Positions 36,817 through 45,222 of a stretch of 64,000 nucleotides of DNA are shown here, piece by piece. Location of the stretch: assembly GCA_963769115.1 (NCBI GenBank), contig CAVYKN010000007.1, positions 124,001 through 188,000 of the forward strand, read 5' to 3'. Each line of letters opens with the position of its first letter. Positions within the stretch are counted from its first letter, which is position 1. The notes beneath the pieces are model-generated. The model saw only the letters and a list, made by a program, of their open reading frames with translations. It made no database searches and had not been told where the DNA came from. The position numbers were made by a program, and so were the translations under genes. Source of the DNA: DASTFY01 sp963769115. Lineage in GTDB: Bacteria; Actinomycetota; Acidimicrobiia; Acidimicrobiales; Ilumatobacteraceae.

Positions 36817-38003
36817 ACAGCACCCGCGCCCCGATCGGCATCGGCGTCGTCGGCCTTGGATGGATGGGCCAGGCCCACAGCCGGTCGTTCCTGCGCCTGC
36901 CCTCGCTGTTCCCGGACCGCGTGTACCAGCCCCGCCTGGTGCTGTGCGCCGACAACGTGGAAGCCCGTCGGGACGAGTCGGGCGCCTTCGGGTTCGAAGG
37001 GTCTACCGACGATTGGCGGCGTGTCATCGACCACGACGAGGTGGACGTCGTCATCGTCACCGCACCCAACATGCTCCATGAGGAGCTGTGCGTGGCGGCC
37101 GCCGAAGCGGGCAAGCACGTGTTCTGCGAGAAGCCCGTCGGCGGGACGCCGGAGCAGACGGTGCGCATCGCCGCGGCGGCGAGGCAGGCCGGCGTGATCA
37201 CCGGGGTGGGGTACAACTACCGGTGGGCCCCGCTGGTGCTGCACCTCCGTCAGCTGCTGGAGGCCGATCGTCTCGGTCAGCTCACGAACTACCGCGGCCG
37301 CTTCTTCTCCATGTACGGGAGCGACCCCATGGGCCTGCTCTCGTGGCGCTTCCTGGAGGCCGAGGGCGGCTACGGCGTGTCCAGCGACATCCTGAGCCAT
37401 GCCGTCGACCTGGCGACGTTCCTCGTCGGTCCGATCGCACGTGTGGTGGGGACCAGGGAAACGTTCATCCGGCAACGACCGCTGCCGCAGCCGGGCGTGC
37501 GCGGCCACTACGCGTTGGGCCAGCCGGGCGACCCGACCGGCGAGGTCACCAACGAGGACTTCGCCGCCGCGCTGGTCGTCTTCGCCAACGGAGTGCAGGG
37601 GACGTTCGAGAGCTCGCGCTCGATCATCGGCCCCGAGAGCCAGATGGCCTTCGACCTCTACGGCACCAGGGGCGCTGCCAGCTGGAACCTGGAGCGCATG
37701 AACGAGCTGCAGCTCTATGTCGTGGGCGACGACGACCACGCGCCCCGCGGCTACACGACCGTCTTCGGGGGTGACCGGTACCCGTACCACGGGAAGTTCG
37801 TCCCCGGGGACGCCAACAGCATCGGCTTCGAGGACCTCGTCGCCATCGAGGACCACGAGTTCCTGACCGCGGTGGCCGCCGGCGAGGTCTATCAGCCCGG
37901 CTTCGAGGAAGCGCTCGACTACGTCAGCTTCCAGGCGGCGTGGTTGCGGTCCTGCGAGTCCGGCACGTGGCAGGACGTCGTCCGACTGGGAGGAACGACA
38001 TGA
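36813..38003 (+). CDS. Gfo/Idh/MocA oxidoreductase
   Basis: 396 residues from ATG 36813 (ATGA overlap). GVVGLGWMGQAHSRSFLRLP is the Rossmann motif, CEKPVGGTPEQT the family motif, and GVSSDILSHAVDLATFLVG contains the D-x3-H catalytic pair. It is longer than IolG and similar to IolW/IolX- or MocA-like dehydrogenases, used for scyllo-inositol or other cyclitols. Probably oxidises a stereoisomer of inositol or its amino/methoxy derivative before the common pathway. Confidence 0.87.
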   Translation: MNSTRAPIGIGVVGLGWMGQAHSRSFLRLPSLFPDRVYQPRLVLCADNVEARRDESGAFGFEGSTDDWRRVIDHDEVDVVIVTAPNMLHEELCVAAAEAGKHVFCEKPVGGTPEQTVRIAAAARQAGVITGVGYNYRWAPLVLHLRQLLEADRLGQLTNYRGRFFSMYGSDPMGLLSWRFLEAEGGYGVSSDILSHAVDLATFLVGPIARVVGTRETFIRQRPLPQPGVRGHYALGQPGDPTGEVTNEDFAAALVVFANGVQGTFESSRSIIGPESQMAFDLYGTRGAASWNLERMNELQLYVVGDDDHAPRGYTTVFGGDRYPYHGKFVPGDANSIGFEDLVAIEDHEFLTAVAAGEVYQPGFEEALDYVSFQAAWLRSCESGTWQDVVRLGGTT

Positions 38004-39853
38004 AGACCGTGCGCCTGACGACCGCGCAGGCCATCGTCCGCTACCTGATCGCGCAGCGCATCGAGATCGACGGCGAGCTGCGGCCGCTCTTCCCCGGGGT
38101 GTTCGCCATCTTCGGGCACGGCAACGTCACCTGTCTCGGGCAGGCGCTCGAGGAGGTCAGGGACGACCTGCCGACGTGGCGGGGCCAGAACGAGCAGGGG
38201 ATGGCCCTCGCCGCCGTGGCCTACGCCAAGGCCATGCGGCGGCGCCAGATCATGGTGGCCACCAGCTCCATCGGGCCGGGCGCCACCAACATGGTCACGG
38301 CGGCCGCGGTCGCCCACGCCAACCGCCTGCCCGTCCTGCTGCTGTCGGGCGACACGTTCGCCAGCCGCATCCCGGATCCCGTCCTGCAGCAGGTGGAGGG
38401 CTTCGGGGACCCTTCGGTGACCGTGAACGACACGTTCAAGCCCGTGACTCGCTACTGGGACCGCATCGTCAAGCCGGTGCAGGTCGTCCACACCCTCCCC
38501 CACGCGGTGGCGACGATGCTGGACCCGGCCACGTGTGGCCCCGCCTTCCTGGGCCTGCCCCAGGACGTCCAGGCCGAGGCCTACGACTACCCCGCCCGCT
38601 TCTTCGACACCACGGTCCACGAGATCCCCCGGCCCCGTCCGGACGAGGGCCAGCTGGCGCGGGCGGCGGCCGTCCTGGGCGAGGCCACGAAGCCGCTGAT
38701 CATCGCCGGCGGTGGTGTCCATTACTCCCTCGCCGAGGAGGAGCTGCGGTCCTTCGCCGAGCGCCACAACATCCCGGTCGTGGAGACGGTGGCCGGCAAG
38801 GCGACGCTGCTGTCGGCGCACGGGCTCAACGCCGGGCCCATCGGCTCGACGGGGTGCACGTCGGCCAACGCGCTGGCCGGAGAGGCCGACGTGGTGCTCG
38901 CCGTCGGGTCCCGGCTGCAGGACTTCACGACCGGATCGTGGACGGTGTTCGCCAACGAGTCGGTGCGGTTCATCGGGCTCAACACGGCCTCGTTCGACGC
39001 CGTGAAGCACCTCGCCCACCCGCTCGTGGCCGACGCGCGCGAGGGCCTGCGGGAGCTGTCGGCCCGGGTCGGTGCATGGCGGGGACCGGACGACTGGACC
39101 GACCGCGCCTCGGTCGAAACGGCGCAGTACCACGCCTACGTCGACAAGATCGCCAGCCCCAGCGCGCCCGCCCAGGAGGAGAAGCCGACGTACGCGCAGG
39201 TGGTCGGCGCCGTCGACCGCATGGCCCTCCCGACCGACTACGCCTTCGCCGCCGCCGGTGGCTTCCCGGGCGAGCTCAACAGCGGCTGGCGGGCGAAGGG
39301 CCTCGACTCCATCGACATGGAGTACGGCTACTCGTGCATGGGCTACGAGATCTCAGGCGCGTGGGGGGCGAAGATGGCGCTGCCCGACCGTGAGGTCATC
39401 GTCTTCGTCGGCGACGGCTCGTACCTGATGATGAACTCGGACCTGTACAGCTCCGTGCTGTCGGGCCACAAGCTCGTCGTCATCGTGTGCGACAACGGCG
39501 GGTTCGCCGTCATCAACCGCCTGCAGGTCAACCAGGGTGGCGCGCCGTTCAACAACCTGATCGCCGACTCCAAGGTGCAGGACGTGGTCGCGGTCGACTT
39601 CGCCGCACACGCCGCGGCCATGGGATGCCGGTCCGAGAAGGTCTCGTCGGTGGCCGAGCTCGAGGCGGCGATGGGCCGGGCGCGGGCCTCGGACCGGACC
39701 TACGTCATCGCCATCGACACGTCGGCCTACGACTGGACGGGTGGCGGCGCGTTCTGGGAGGTCGGAGTGCCCGAGGTCAGCTCCCGAGCGTCCGTGGTGG
39801 ACGCCCGGGAGGCCATGGACGCCGGCAAGGCCGCGCAACGGGTGGGCTGGTGA
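38000..39853 (+). CDS. iolD: 3D-(3,5/4)-trihydroxycyclohexane-1,2-dione hydrolase (IolD)
   Basis: 617-residue thiamine diphosphate enzyme that opens the cyclohexanedione ring to 5-deoxy-glucuronate. IolD hallmarks: RGQNEQGMALAAVAYAKAMR (catalytic Glu region), VATSSIGPGATNMVTAAAVA, the ThDP motif VGDGSYLMMNSDL with VIVCDNGGFAVINRLQ, and DWTGGGAFWEVGVPEVS at the C-terminus. ATG at 38000 follows GGGAGGAACGAC and overlaps the upstream stop. The most diagnostic gene of the inositol pathway in the window. The frame is intact. Confidence 0.95.
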   Translation: MKTVRLTTAQAIVRYLIAQRIEIDGELRPLFPGVFAIFGHGNVTCLGQALEEVRDDLPTWRGQNEQGMALAAVAYAKAMRRRQIMVATSSIGPGATNMVTAAAVAHANRLPVLLLSGDTFASRIPDPVLQQVEGFGDPSVTVNDTFKPVTRYWDRIVKPVQVVHTLPHAVATMLDPATCGPAFLGLPQDVQAEAYDYPARFFDTTVHEIPRPRPDEGQLARAAAVLGEATKPLIIAGGGVHYSLAEEELRSFAERHNIPVVETVAGKATLLSAHGLNAGPIGSTGCTSANALAGEADVVLAVGSRLQDFTTGSWTVFANESVRFIGLNTASFDAVKHLAHPLVADAREGLRELSARVGAWRGPDDWTDRASVETAQYHAYVDKIASPSAPAQEEKPTYAQVVGAVDRMALPTDYAFAAAGGFPGELNSGWRAKGLDSIDMEYGYSCMGYEISGAWGAKMALPDREVIVFVGDGSYLMMNSDLYSSVLSGHKLVVIVCDNGGFAVINRLQVNQGGAPFNNLIADSKVQDVVAVDFAAHAAAMGCRSEKVSSVAELEAAMGRARASDRTYVIAIDTSAYDWTGGGAFWEVGVPEVSSRASVVDAREAMDAGKAAQRVGW

Positions 39854-40698
39854 CCGGTATGGAGGAGACGATGGTGGACAGCGAGCCGGCCAGGCTGGAC
39901 GGGAAGATCGTCGTGGTGACCGGTGGTGTGCAGGGACTGGGGGAGGCGACGGCGAGGCTGGCCGCGTCCCGCGGTGCGGCGGGCGTGGCGATCGTCGGTC
40001 GGGATCCGACCAAGGGCGAGTCGGCGGCCGCCGCGCTGACCGACCTCGGGACCGAGGCGTTGTTCGTGTCCGCTGACCTGTCGGAACCGGACGTGGGCGA
40101 GCGGGTGATGAGCGAGGTGGACGCCCGCTTCGGCGTCGTCCACGGACTGGTCAACGCCGCCGCCGAGGGCACGCGGGGCGGCGTGTGGGACACCACGAGC
40201 GAGCTGTTCGACCGGCTCATGGCCGTCAACGTCCGCGCGCCGTTGTTGCTCCTGCAATCAGCGGCGCGGATCATGAAGCGTGAGGGCGTGGCTGGTTCCG
40301 TCGTCAACGTCGGCAGCATGACCGGCTACGGCGGGCAGGTGTTCCTGTTCCCCTACGCCATCTCCAAGGGCGCGCTCCACATCCTCACCAAGAACGCCGC
40401 CTACTCGCTGATGTGGGACCGCATCCGTGTGAACCTCGTGAACCTGGGCTGGATGGACACGCCCAACGAGCACATCGTGCAGCGCGAGGTCCACGGCGGC
40501 GGTGATGACTGGCTGGAGACGGCGGAGGCCGAGCAACCCTTCGGGCGCCTCATCAAGCCGGAGGAGGCGGCCCGCACCATCTGCTTCCTGCTCTCGGACG
40601 AGTCCGGGATGATGACGGGCGCCTGCATCGACTTCGACCAATCGGTGAAGGGTGCCGGTGACACGCCCAAGCCCGCCCGTGACGAGGTGTGGCCATGA
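39850..40698 (+). CDS. Short-chain dehydrogenase/reductase in the iol operon
   Basis: 282-residue classical SDR. NAD-binding TGGVQGLGEATARLAASRG, active-site Ser in VGSMTGYGG and Y-x3-K in YAISKGALH. GTG at 39850 overlaps the iolD stop (GTGA). The end overlaps iolG (ATGA). SDRs occur in clusters for chiro-inositol, scyllo-inositol or methylated inositol use, where they oxidise a ring hydroxyl; the exact one cannot be read from sequence. Confidence 0.88.
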   Translation: MTGMEETMVDSEPARLDGKIVVVTGGVQGLGEATARLAASRGAAGVAIVGRDPTKGESAAAALTDLGTEALFVSADLSEPDVGERVMSEVDARFGVVHGLVNAAAEGTRGGVWDTTSELFDRLMAVNVRAPLLLLQSAARIMKREGVAGSVVNVGSMTGYGGQVFLFPYAISKGALHILTKNAAYSLMWDRIRVNLVNLGWMDTPNEHIVQREVHGGGDDWLETAEAEQPFGRLIKPEEAARTICFLLSDESGMMTGACIDFDQSVKGAGDTPKPARDEVWP

Positions 40699-41714
40699 GT
40701 GCGCCCATCCGGATCGGCGTGCTGGGCTGCGGGCGCATCGGGCGCTGGCACGCGGAGCTCATCGCCAAGCGGATCCCCGGGCTGGCCCTCAGCCAGGTGT
40801 TCGACGTTCGACGCGAGTCCGCCGACGAGGTGGGGGACGCGCTGGGCGCCGTCGTCGCCGCCACTCCGGAGGAGCTCATCGAGGCCGACGACGTCGACGC
40901 CATCGCCATCTGCTCCTCCACCGACACCCACGTGGAGCTCCTGGTGGCGGGCTCGGCCGCGGGCAAGCCCATCTTCTGCGAGAAGCCCCTGTCGCTCGAC
41001 CTGGCCGAGGTGGACAGGGGGTTGGCGGCCGTGGACGCGGCCGGCGTCCTCCTCCAGGTCGGTTTCAACCGCCGCTACGACCCCAGCCACCGCGAGGTCC
41101 GCGAGCGGGTCGCCGGCGGCGACATCGGCCAGCTCCACCTGGTGCGGATCACCAGCCGCGACCCGGCGCCGCCGCCCATCGCCTACATCGCGGTCTCGGG
41201 CGGGATCTTCTGCGACATGACCATCCACGACTTCGACATGGCCCGCTTCGTGACGGGCAGCGAGATCGAGGAGGTGTACGCGACAGGGGCCGTGCGCGTC
41301 GATCCGGCCATCGGTGACGCCGGCGACTTGGACACCGCGGTCGTCGTCCTGCGCCACGCCGACGGGGTGCTCACGACGATCGACAACAGCCGCCAGGCCG
41401 TCTACGGCTACGACCAGCGGGTCGAGGCGTTCGGGTCGGGCGGCATGGTCGGCTCGGAGAACGCGCTCACGACCACGACCATCCTGCGCAACGCCGGCGG
41501 GGGCCAGCAGTCGACGCTGCCGGACTTCTTCCGGGAGCGGTACGAGATCAGCTACCTGGCCGAGTGGGAGGACTTCGCGGCCATGGTGCGCGACGGCGGG
41601 CCTTCGCCGGTCGACGGCCGAGACGGCCGCGAGGCACTTGTCGCCGGCCTGGCCGCCTGGCGTTCGGTCCGGGAAGGCCGCCCGGTCGAGACGTCCGAGA
41701 TCACGTCCGGCTGA
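40695..41714 (+). CDS. iolG: Inositol 2-dehydrogenase (IolG)
   Basis: 339 residues from ATG 40695. GVLGCGRIGRWHAELIAKRI binds NAD; CEKPLSLDL, QVGFNRRYDPSH and SGGIFCDMTIHDFDMARF (Lys, and Asp-x3-His) are canonical IolG motifs. It oxidises myo-inositol to 2-keto-myo-inositol, the first step of the pathway. Last gene of the plus-strand operon; a 23-base gap separates it from the convergent PanB-like gene. The frame is intact. Confidence 0.93.
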   Translation: MSAPIRIGVLGCGRIGRWHAELIAKRIPGLALSQVFDVRRESADEVGDALGAVVAATPEELIEADDVDAIAICSSTDTHVELLVAGSAAGKPIFCEKPLSLDLAEVDRGLAAVDAAGVLLQVGFNRRYDPSHREVRERVAGGDIGQLHLVRITSRDPAPPPIAYIAVSGGIFCDMTIHDFDMARFVTGSEIEEVYATGAVRVDPAIGDAGDLDTAVVVLRHADGVLTTIDNSRQAVYGYDQRVEAFGSGGMVGSENALTTTTILRNAGGGQQSTLPDFFRERYEISYLAEWEDFAAMVRDGGPSPVDGRDGREALVAGLAAWRSVREGRPVETSEITSG

Positions 41715-41737
41715 TTTGCGGCTCGTCGAGCCCGCGA

Positions 41738-42529
41738 TCAGTCGAGGGTGGCCAGGAACTCGTCGAACTCGTCGTCGGGGATGCCGACGAGGTGCTGCTC
41801 CTCGGGGTACTGGCCGCTGTCCACGTCGGCCGCGTACTCGGAGAAGGCGGCGATGCGCTCCTGCTGCAACCGGTCGAGCTCGGCGCGGAAGTCCCGGTAC
41901 ACCTTGGCGTGGCGGGGCTGGTGCCCTGGCGTGTAGCCGAGCACGTCGACCGAGAAGAGGTACTGGGCGTCCCCGCCCGTCCCGCCGCCCATCGACAGGA
42001 GGAGCAGCGATGTGCGCTTGGCGATCTCGGCCGTGACCCGGGCCGGGACGACCTCGATCTCGGCGGCGAAGGCACCGGCGTGTTCGAGCTCCTTCACCTG
42101 GCGGTAGACGAAGGCCGCCGACTCCGCCGTGCGCCCGACCGCCTTGAACCCTCCTGTCCACGTCCGTCGGGACGGGATCAGCCCGGTGTGGCCGCAGACC
42201 GGGATGCCCTCGGCCCGGAGGCGGGACACGATCTCGAGGCTGGCCGCGCAGTAGACGGCGTCGCCCCCGAGGAGGATGGCGTCGTGGGCGGCGCGGACGT
42301 AGTCGTCGAACGTCGCCAGCTGTCCGTACTGCAGCCCGACGAAGACGAAGCAGTCCCCTGCCGCCTCCCGCATCGGCGCGCTCCAGATCGGCGTCTCGAT
42401 GGAGAGGAGGTCGATCCTGGCCGCCGCGGCGGCCCGGGCCTCCTCCAGGTTCTCGAGGTGGAGCATCGAGAGCTGCCGGGTGCCCTTGAGCGCCAAGAGC
42501 TCGGACACGGTCAGGCGCGTGCGGTTCAT
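41738..42529 (-). CDS. Divergent PanB-like (ketopantoate hydroxymethyltransferase superfamily) TIM barrel
   Basis: 263 residues. The scaffold follows PanB: TVSELLALKGTRQLSMLHLE at the start, IPVCGHTGLIPSRRTWTGGF in the middle, then GGFKAVGRTAESAA and AEIEVVPARVTAEIA, which keeps the catalytic-Glu position. But the Mg ligands are gone: the usual GDS reads IETPIW, the LEGG motif reads YCAAS, and the VADMPF-type motif reads FVGLQYG. It should not be the housekeeping PanB. It overlaps the reductase gene (ATGA) in an oxygenase operon, so it may handle a C1 unit or keto acid released there. Activity unknown. Confidence 0.7.
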   Translation of the reverse strand: MNRTRLTVSELLALKGTRQLSMLHLENLEEARAAAAARIDLLSIETPIWSAPMREAAGDCFVFVGLQYGQLATFDDYVRAAHDAILLGGDAVYCAASLEIVSRLRAEGIPVCGHTGLIPSRRTWTGGFKAVGRTAESAAFVYRQVKELEHAGAFAAEIEVVPARVTAEIAKRTSLLLLSMGGGTGGDAQYLFSVDVLGYTPGHQPRHAKVYRDFRAELDRLQQERIAAFSEYAADVDSGQYPEEQHLVGIPDDEFDEFLATLD

Positions 42530-43797
42530 GGGTGTCCTTCGTCTCGGATCAGGGCCCTGCTCGCGGAGAGGAGGCTTTTCAGAGTGACTGTCGGATCGGC
42601 GAGGGCGACAGGGTCAGGGTGGGCCCGGGCGGCGATCAGCAGTTCGGCCAGGCGGATGTCCTTGGCCACGGCGGTGCCGGGGGCCACGCCGCTGGCCGCC
42701 ACCAGGCGGCAGCCGTCGTCGAGCCCGAAGTGGAGCACGACGCCATCGGCCCGCTCCCGCTCGACGGTGCTGGTCGCGGCGTGCGGCAGCCCGGCGATGT
42801 GCAGGCTGAGCTCGTACTGGTCGGTCCAGAACCAGGGCACCCGTTCGTAGGGCTCGTCGGCGCCGAGCAGGTTCCTCGCCACCACGTCGGCCTGGTCGAG
42901 CGCGTTGCGCCAGGCCTCCAGCCGCAGCCGCTGGTCGCCGTAGAGCGGATGGGGGAACGAGCAGCAGTCACCGGCGGCGAAGATGGCGGGGTCACTCGTG
43001 CGCAGGTGGCGGTCGGCAGCGATGCCGTTGTCGATGGCGAGTCCGGCCCGCTCGGCCAGCTCGACGTTGGGCAGCGCGCCGACCCCGGCGACGACGGCGT
43101 CACCCTCGACGAACGCACCGTCGGTCAGCACGACCCGGACTCGATCACCGGTGCGTTCGATCCGCTCGACGCCCACGTCGAGGCGCAGCGCCACCCCTTC
43201 CTGCTCGTGGCGGGTGGCCATGCCCGCCGCCAGCGCGGCCGGCACGACGCGGCCCATGAGGGTGGGCGCCATCTCGATCACGGTCACCTCGCAGCCCCAC
43301 GCCCGCGCGCTGGCCGCCAGCTCGAGCCCGATGAAGCCGCCGCCGACGATGACGACGTGACCGCCGCGGGACAGCCCGGTTCGGATCTCCTCGGCGTCGG
43401 CCACCGTTCGCAGGACGAGCGCCTCGTCGCCGCCGGGGACGGACAGCGGCCGCGGCCGCGCGCCGGTGGCCAGCAGGAGCCGGTCGAAGGGCAGCGAGCG
43501 GCCGTCGGCCAGCGTGACGACGCGGCGATGGCGGTCGATGGTGGCGGTGGCGACCCCGGCCAGCACGTCGACGTCGAGCTCGGCCAGGCGGCCGTCGGCG
43601 AACAGCGTGGCCGGAGCCGCGGGCTCCTGGGCCGTGATCGCGGCTTTCGACAGCGGAGGTCGTTCGTACGGCGGGTGCGCCTCGTCGCCCACGAGCGTGA
43701 TCGTGCCGTCGTGTCCGGCCTCCCGGAGCGCCTCCGCCGCCCGACCTCCGCAGACGCCCGCGCCGACGATGACGACCCGCTCGACCTGCGTCGTCAT
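42526..43797 (-). CDS. FAD-dependent ferredoxin reductase (MocF-like)
   Basis: 423 residues. FAD motif VVIVGAGVCGGRAAEALREA, NAD motif HVVIVGGGFIGLELAASARA, FAD-ribityl motif PAIFAAGDCCSFPHPLYG, and the C-terminal reductase domain (VPWFWTDQYELSLHIAG) are those of ring-hydroxylase/P450 ferredoxin reductases. It passes electrons from NAD(P)H to the Rieske ferredoxin encoded 8 bases upstream. ATG at 43797. In rhizopine catabolism MocF has this role for the MocD oxygenase. The frame is intact. Confidence 0.92.
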   Translation of the reverse strand: MTTQVERVVIVGAGVCGGRAAEALREAGHDGTITLVGDEAHPPYERPPLSKAAITAQEPAAPATLFADGRLAELDVDVLAGVATATIDRHRRVVTLADGRSLPFDRLLLATGARPRPLSVPGGDEALVLRTVADAEEIRTGLSRGGHVVIVGGGFIGLELAASARAWGCEVTVIEMAPTLMGRVVPAALAAGMATRHEQEGVALRLDVGVERIERTGDRVRVVLTDGAFVEGDAVVAGVGALPNVELAERAGLAIDNGIAADRHLRTSDPAIFAAGDCCSFPHPLYGDQRLRLEAWRNALDQADVVARNLLGADEPYERVPWFWTDQYELSLHIAGLPHAATSTVERERADGVVLHFGLDDGCRLVAASGVAPGTAVAKDIRLAELLIAARAHPDPVALADPTVTLKSLLSASRALIRDEGHP

Positions 43798-43805
43798 GCG
43801 GTCGT

Positions 43806-44120
43806 TCAGCCGAGGTCGATGAACACGGTGCCGTCCTCGACCTTCACCGGGTAGGTCCGCAGGTCCACCGTGATGGGTGCCCCCTTGCCCTCGCCCGTGC
43901 GGTAGTCGAAGCGGCCGTTGTGCTTCGGGCACTCGATGATGTGCCCCATCACCAGCCCGTCGGCCAGCAGCGTGTGCTCGTGCGTGCACACCCCGTCCGA
44001 GGCGAAGAACTGCCCGTCGGGGGAGTGGTACACGGCGTAGGGGCAGCCGGCGAGCTCCACGGGGATGACGTCCTCCTCCTCGACGTCATCCGTGCGGCAG
44101 GCCTCGACCCAGTTCGCCAT
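43806..44120 (-). CDS. Rieske [2Fe-2S] ferredoxin (MocE-like)
   Basis: 104 residues, the size of small Rieske ferredoxins. The cluster ligands are C-x-H in VCTHEHTLL and C-x2-H in IECPKHNGRFD. A soluble electron carrier between the reductase and the membrane oxygenase. Only 6 bases separate it from the oxygenase stop and 8 from the reductase start. MocE of rhizobial rhizopine catabolism is the closest functional analogue known to me. Confidence 0.93.
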   Translation of the reverse strand: MANWVEACRTDDVEEEDVIPVELAGCPYAVYHSPDGQFFASDGVCTHEHTLLADGLVMGHIIECPKHNGRFDYRTGEGKGAPITVDLRTYPVKVEDGTVFIDLG

Positions 44121-44126
44121 GACGCG

Positions 44127-45173
44127 TCAGGCCGCCGCGGACGGCACCGCGCCCGTCTCCCGGCGGTCCACGAACACGGCCGTGTCGTGCCGCTGGCGGA
44201 GCATGACGGGCAGGAACTCCCTGAAGGCGGCGGGGATGCTCGGCGCCGGCTCGGGCAGGTCGTCCTTGATCTCCGCGTGCAGGGCGGGCAGCGAGTAGTA
44301 GGGGACCATCGGGAACATGTGGTGCTCCACGTGGTAGTTCATGTTGAGGTAGATGAACCGGGTGACGGGGTTCATGTACACGGTGCGGGTGTTGAGGCGG
44401 TGGTCCGTGACGTCCTCGGCCAGACCGCTGTGCTGCGTGAGGCCCGTCATGATGTGGTGCCAGGCGCCGTACATCCGCGGCAGCCCGATGAACATGGCCG
44501 GCAGGATGCTGCGGGAGACGATGCAGGCGAGCACGGTCGCGCCGTAGATCAGCAGCCACACCCGGGCGGTCCAGTACACCTTCCGCCGCTCGGTCTCGGG
44601 GACGAAGGTCGCTTCCGGCTCGGTGAGGCGGCCGGAGGCGTGGATGAACATCTCCTTGAAGGCCCTCGGGACGTCGAAGAGCCCGAAGATGTTGGCGATG
44701 ATGTGACCGAGGGCCGGCGGTCGCATCGAGATGATCTCCGGATCCCGTCCGACCACGATGGTGTCGGTGTGGTGGCGGGTGTGGCTCCACCGCCACACCG
44801 TCGGGTCGCGCATGATCATGAAGCTGGCGAGGTTGTAGACGGCGGTGTTCATCCACCGCGTCTTGAACGCCGTCCCGTGCCCGCACTCGTGCCACCGGGC
44901 GTCCGACGCCGATCCGTAGAGGACGCCGTAGCCGGCGAAGAAGATCAGCGACCAGATCGAGAACCAGAAGTAGGCGCCGAGCGCGCCGAGGACGACCATC
45001 GACCCCAGCCAGATGATGGTGTCCCTGATGGCCGGGCCGTCCCGCCGCTGCATGAGCTCCTTCATGCGCTTGCGGGGCACCTCGGTGCGATACCACTGGG
45101 CCTGGGACAGGCCACGATCGACAGCCCGTTGTGCCTCCGGCCCGACCAGCGAGTAGTCACGACCAGTCGTCAT
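44127..45173 (-). CDS. Membrane di-iron oxygenase of the fatty-acid desaturase superfamily (MocD-like)
   Basis: 348 residues with at least four membrane segments (IIWLGSMVVLGALGAYFWFS, IWSLIFFAGYGVLYG, VWLLIYGATVLACIV and others). All three His boxes are present: HECGH near residue 95, HTRHH near 130 and HVEHH near 260. The family includes desaturases, alkane hydroxylases and MocD, which O-demethylates the rhizopine 3-O-methyl-scyllo-inosamine with MocE and MocF. The tight operon with a Rieske ferredoxin and reductase, facing an inositol operon, favours the MocD role. A fatty-acid desaturase is the alternative. ATG at 45173. Confidence 0.85.
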   Translation of the reverse strand: MTTGRDYSLVGPEAQRAVDRGLSQAQWYRTEVPRKRMKELMQRRDGPAIRDTIIWLGSMVVLGALGAYFWFSIWSLIFFAGYGVLYGSASDARWHECGHGTAFKTRWMNTAVYNLASFMIMRDPTVWRWSHTRHHTDTIVVGRDPEIISMRPPALGHIIANIFGLFDVPRAFKEMFIHASGRLTEPEATFVPETERRKVYWTARVWLLIYGATVLACIVSRSILPAMFIGLPRMYGAWHHIMTGLTQHSGLAEDVTDHRLNTRTVYMNPVTRFIYLNMNYHVEHHMFPMVPYYSLPALHAEIKDDLPEPAPSIPAAFREFLPVMLRQRHDTAVFVDRRETGAVPSAAA

Positions 45174-45222
45174 CAGGTCCGATGATACGGCGCGTGCCCG
45201 CAGCGGGGCCGCCCCAGTGGGA

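Noticed and set aside
44127..45173. Naming the membrane oxygenase a fatty-acid desaturase
   Set aside because: The His boxes cannot separate the two, but the Rieske-reductase operon and the facing iol genes favour a MocD-like role; kept as the stated alternative.
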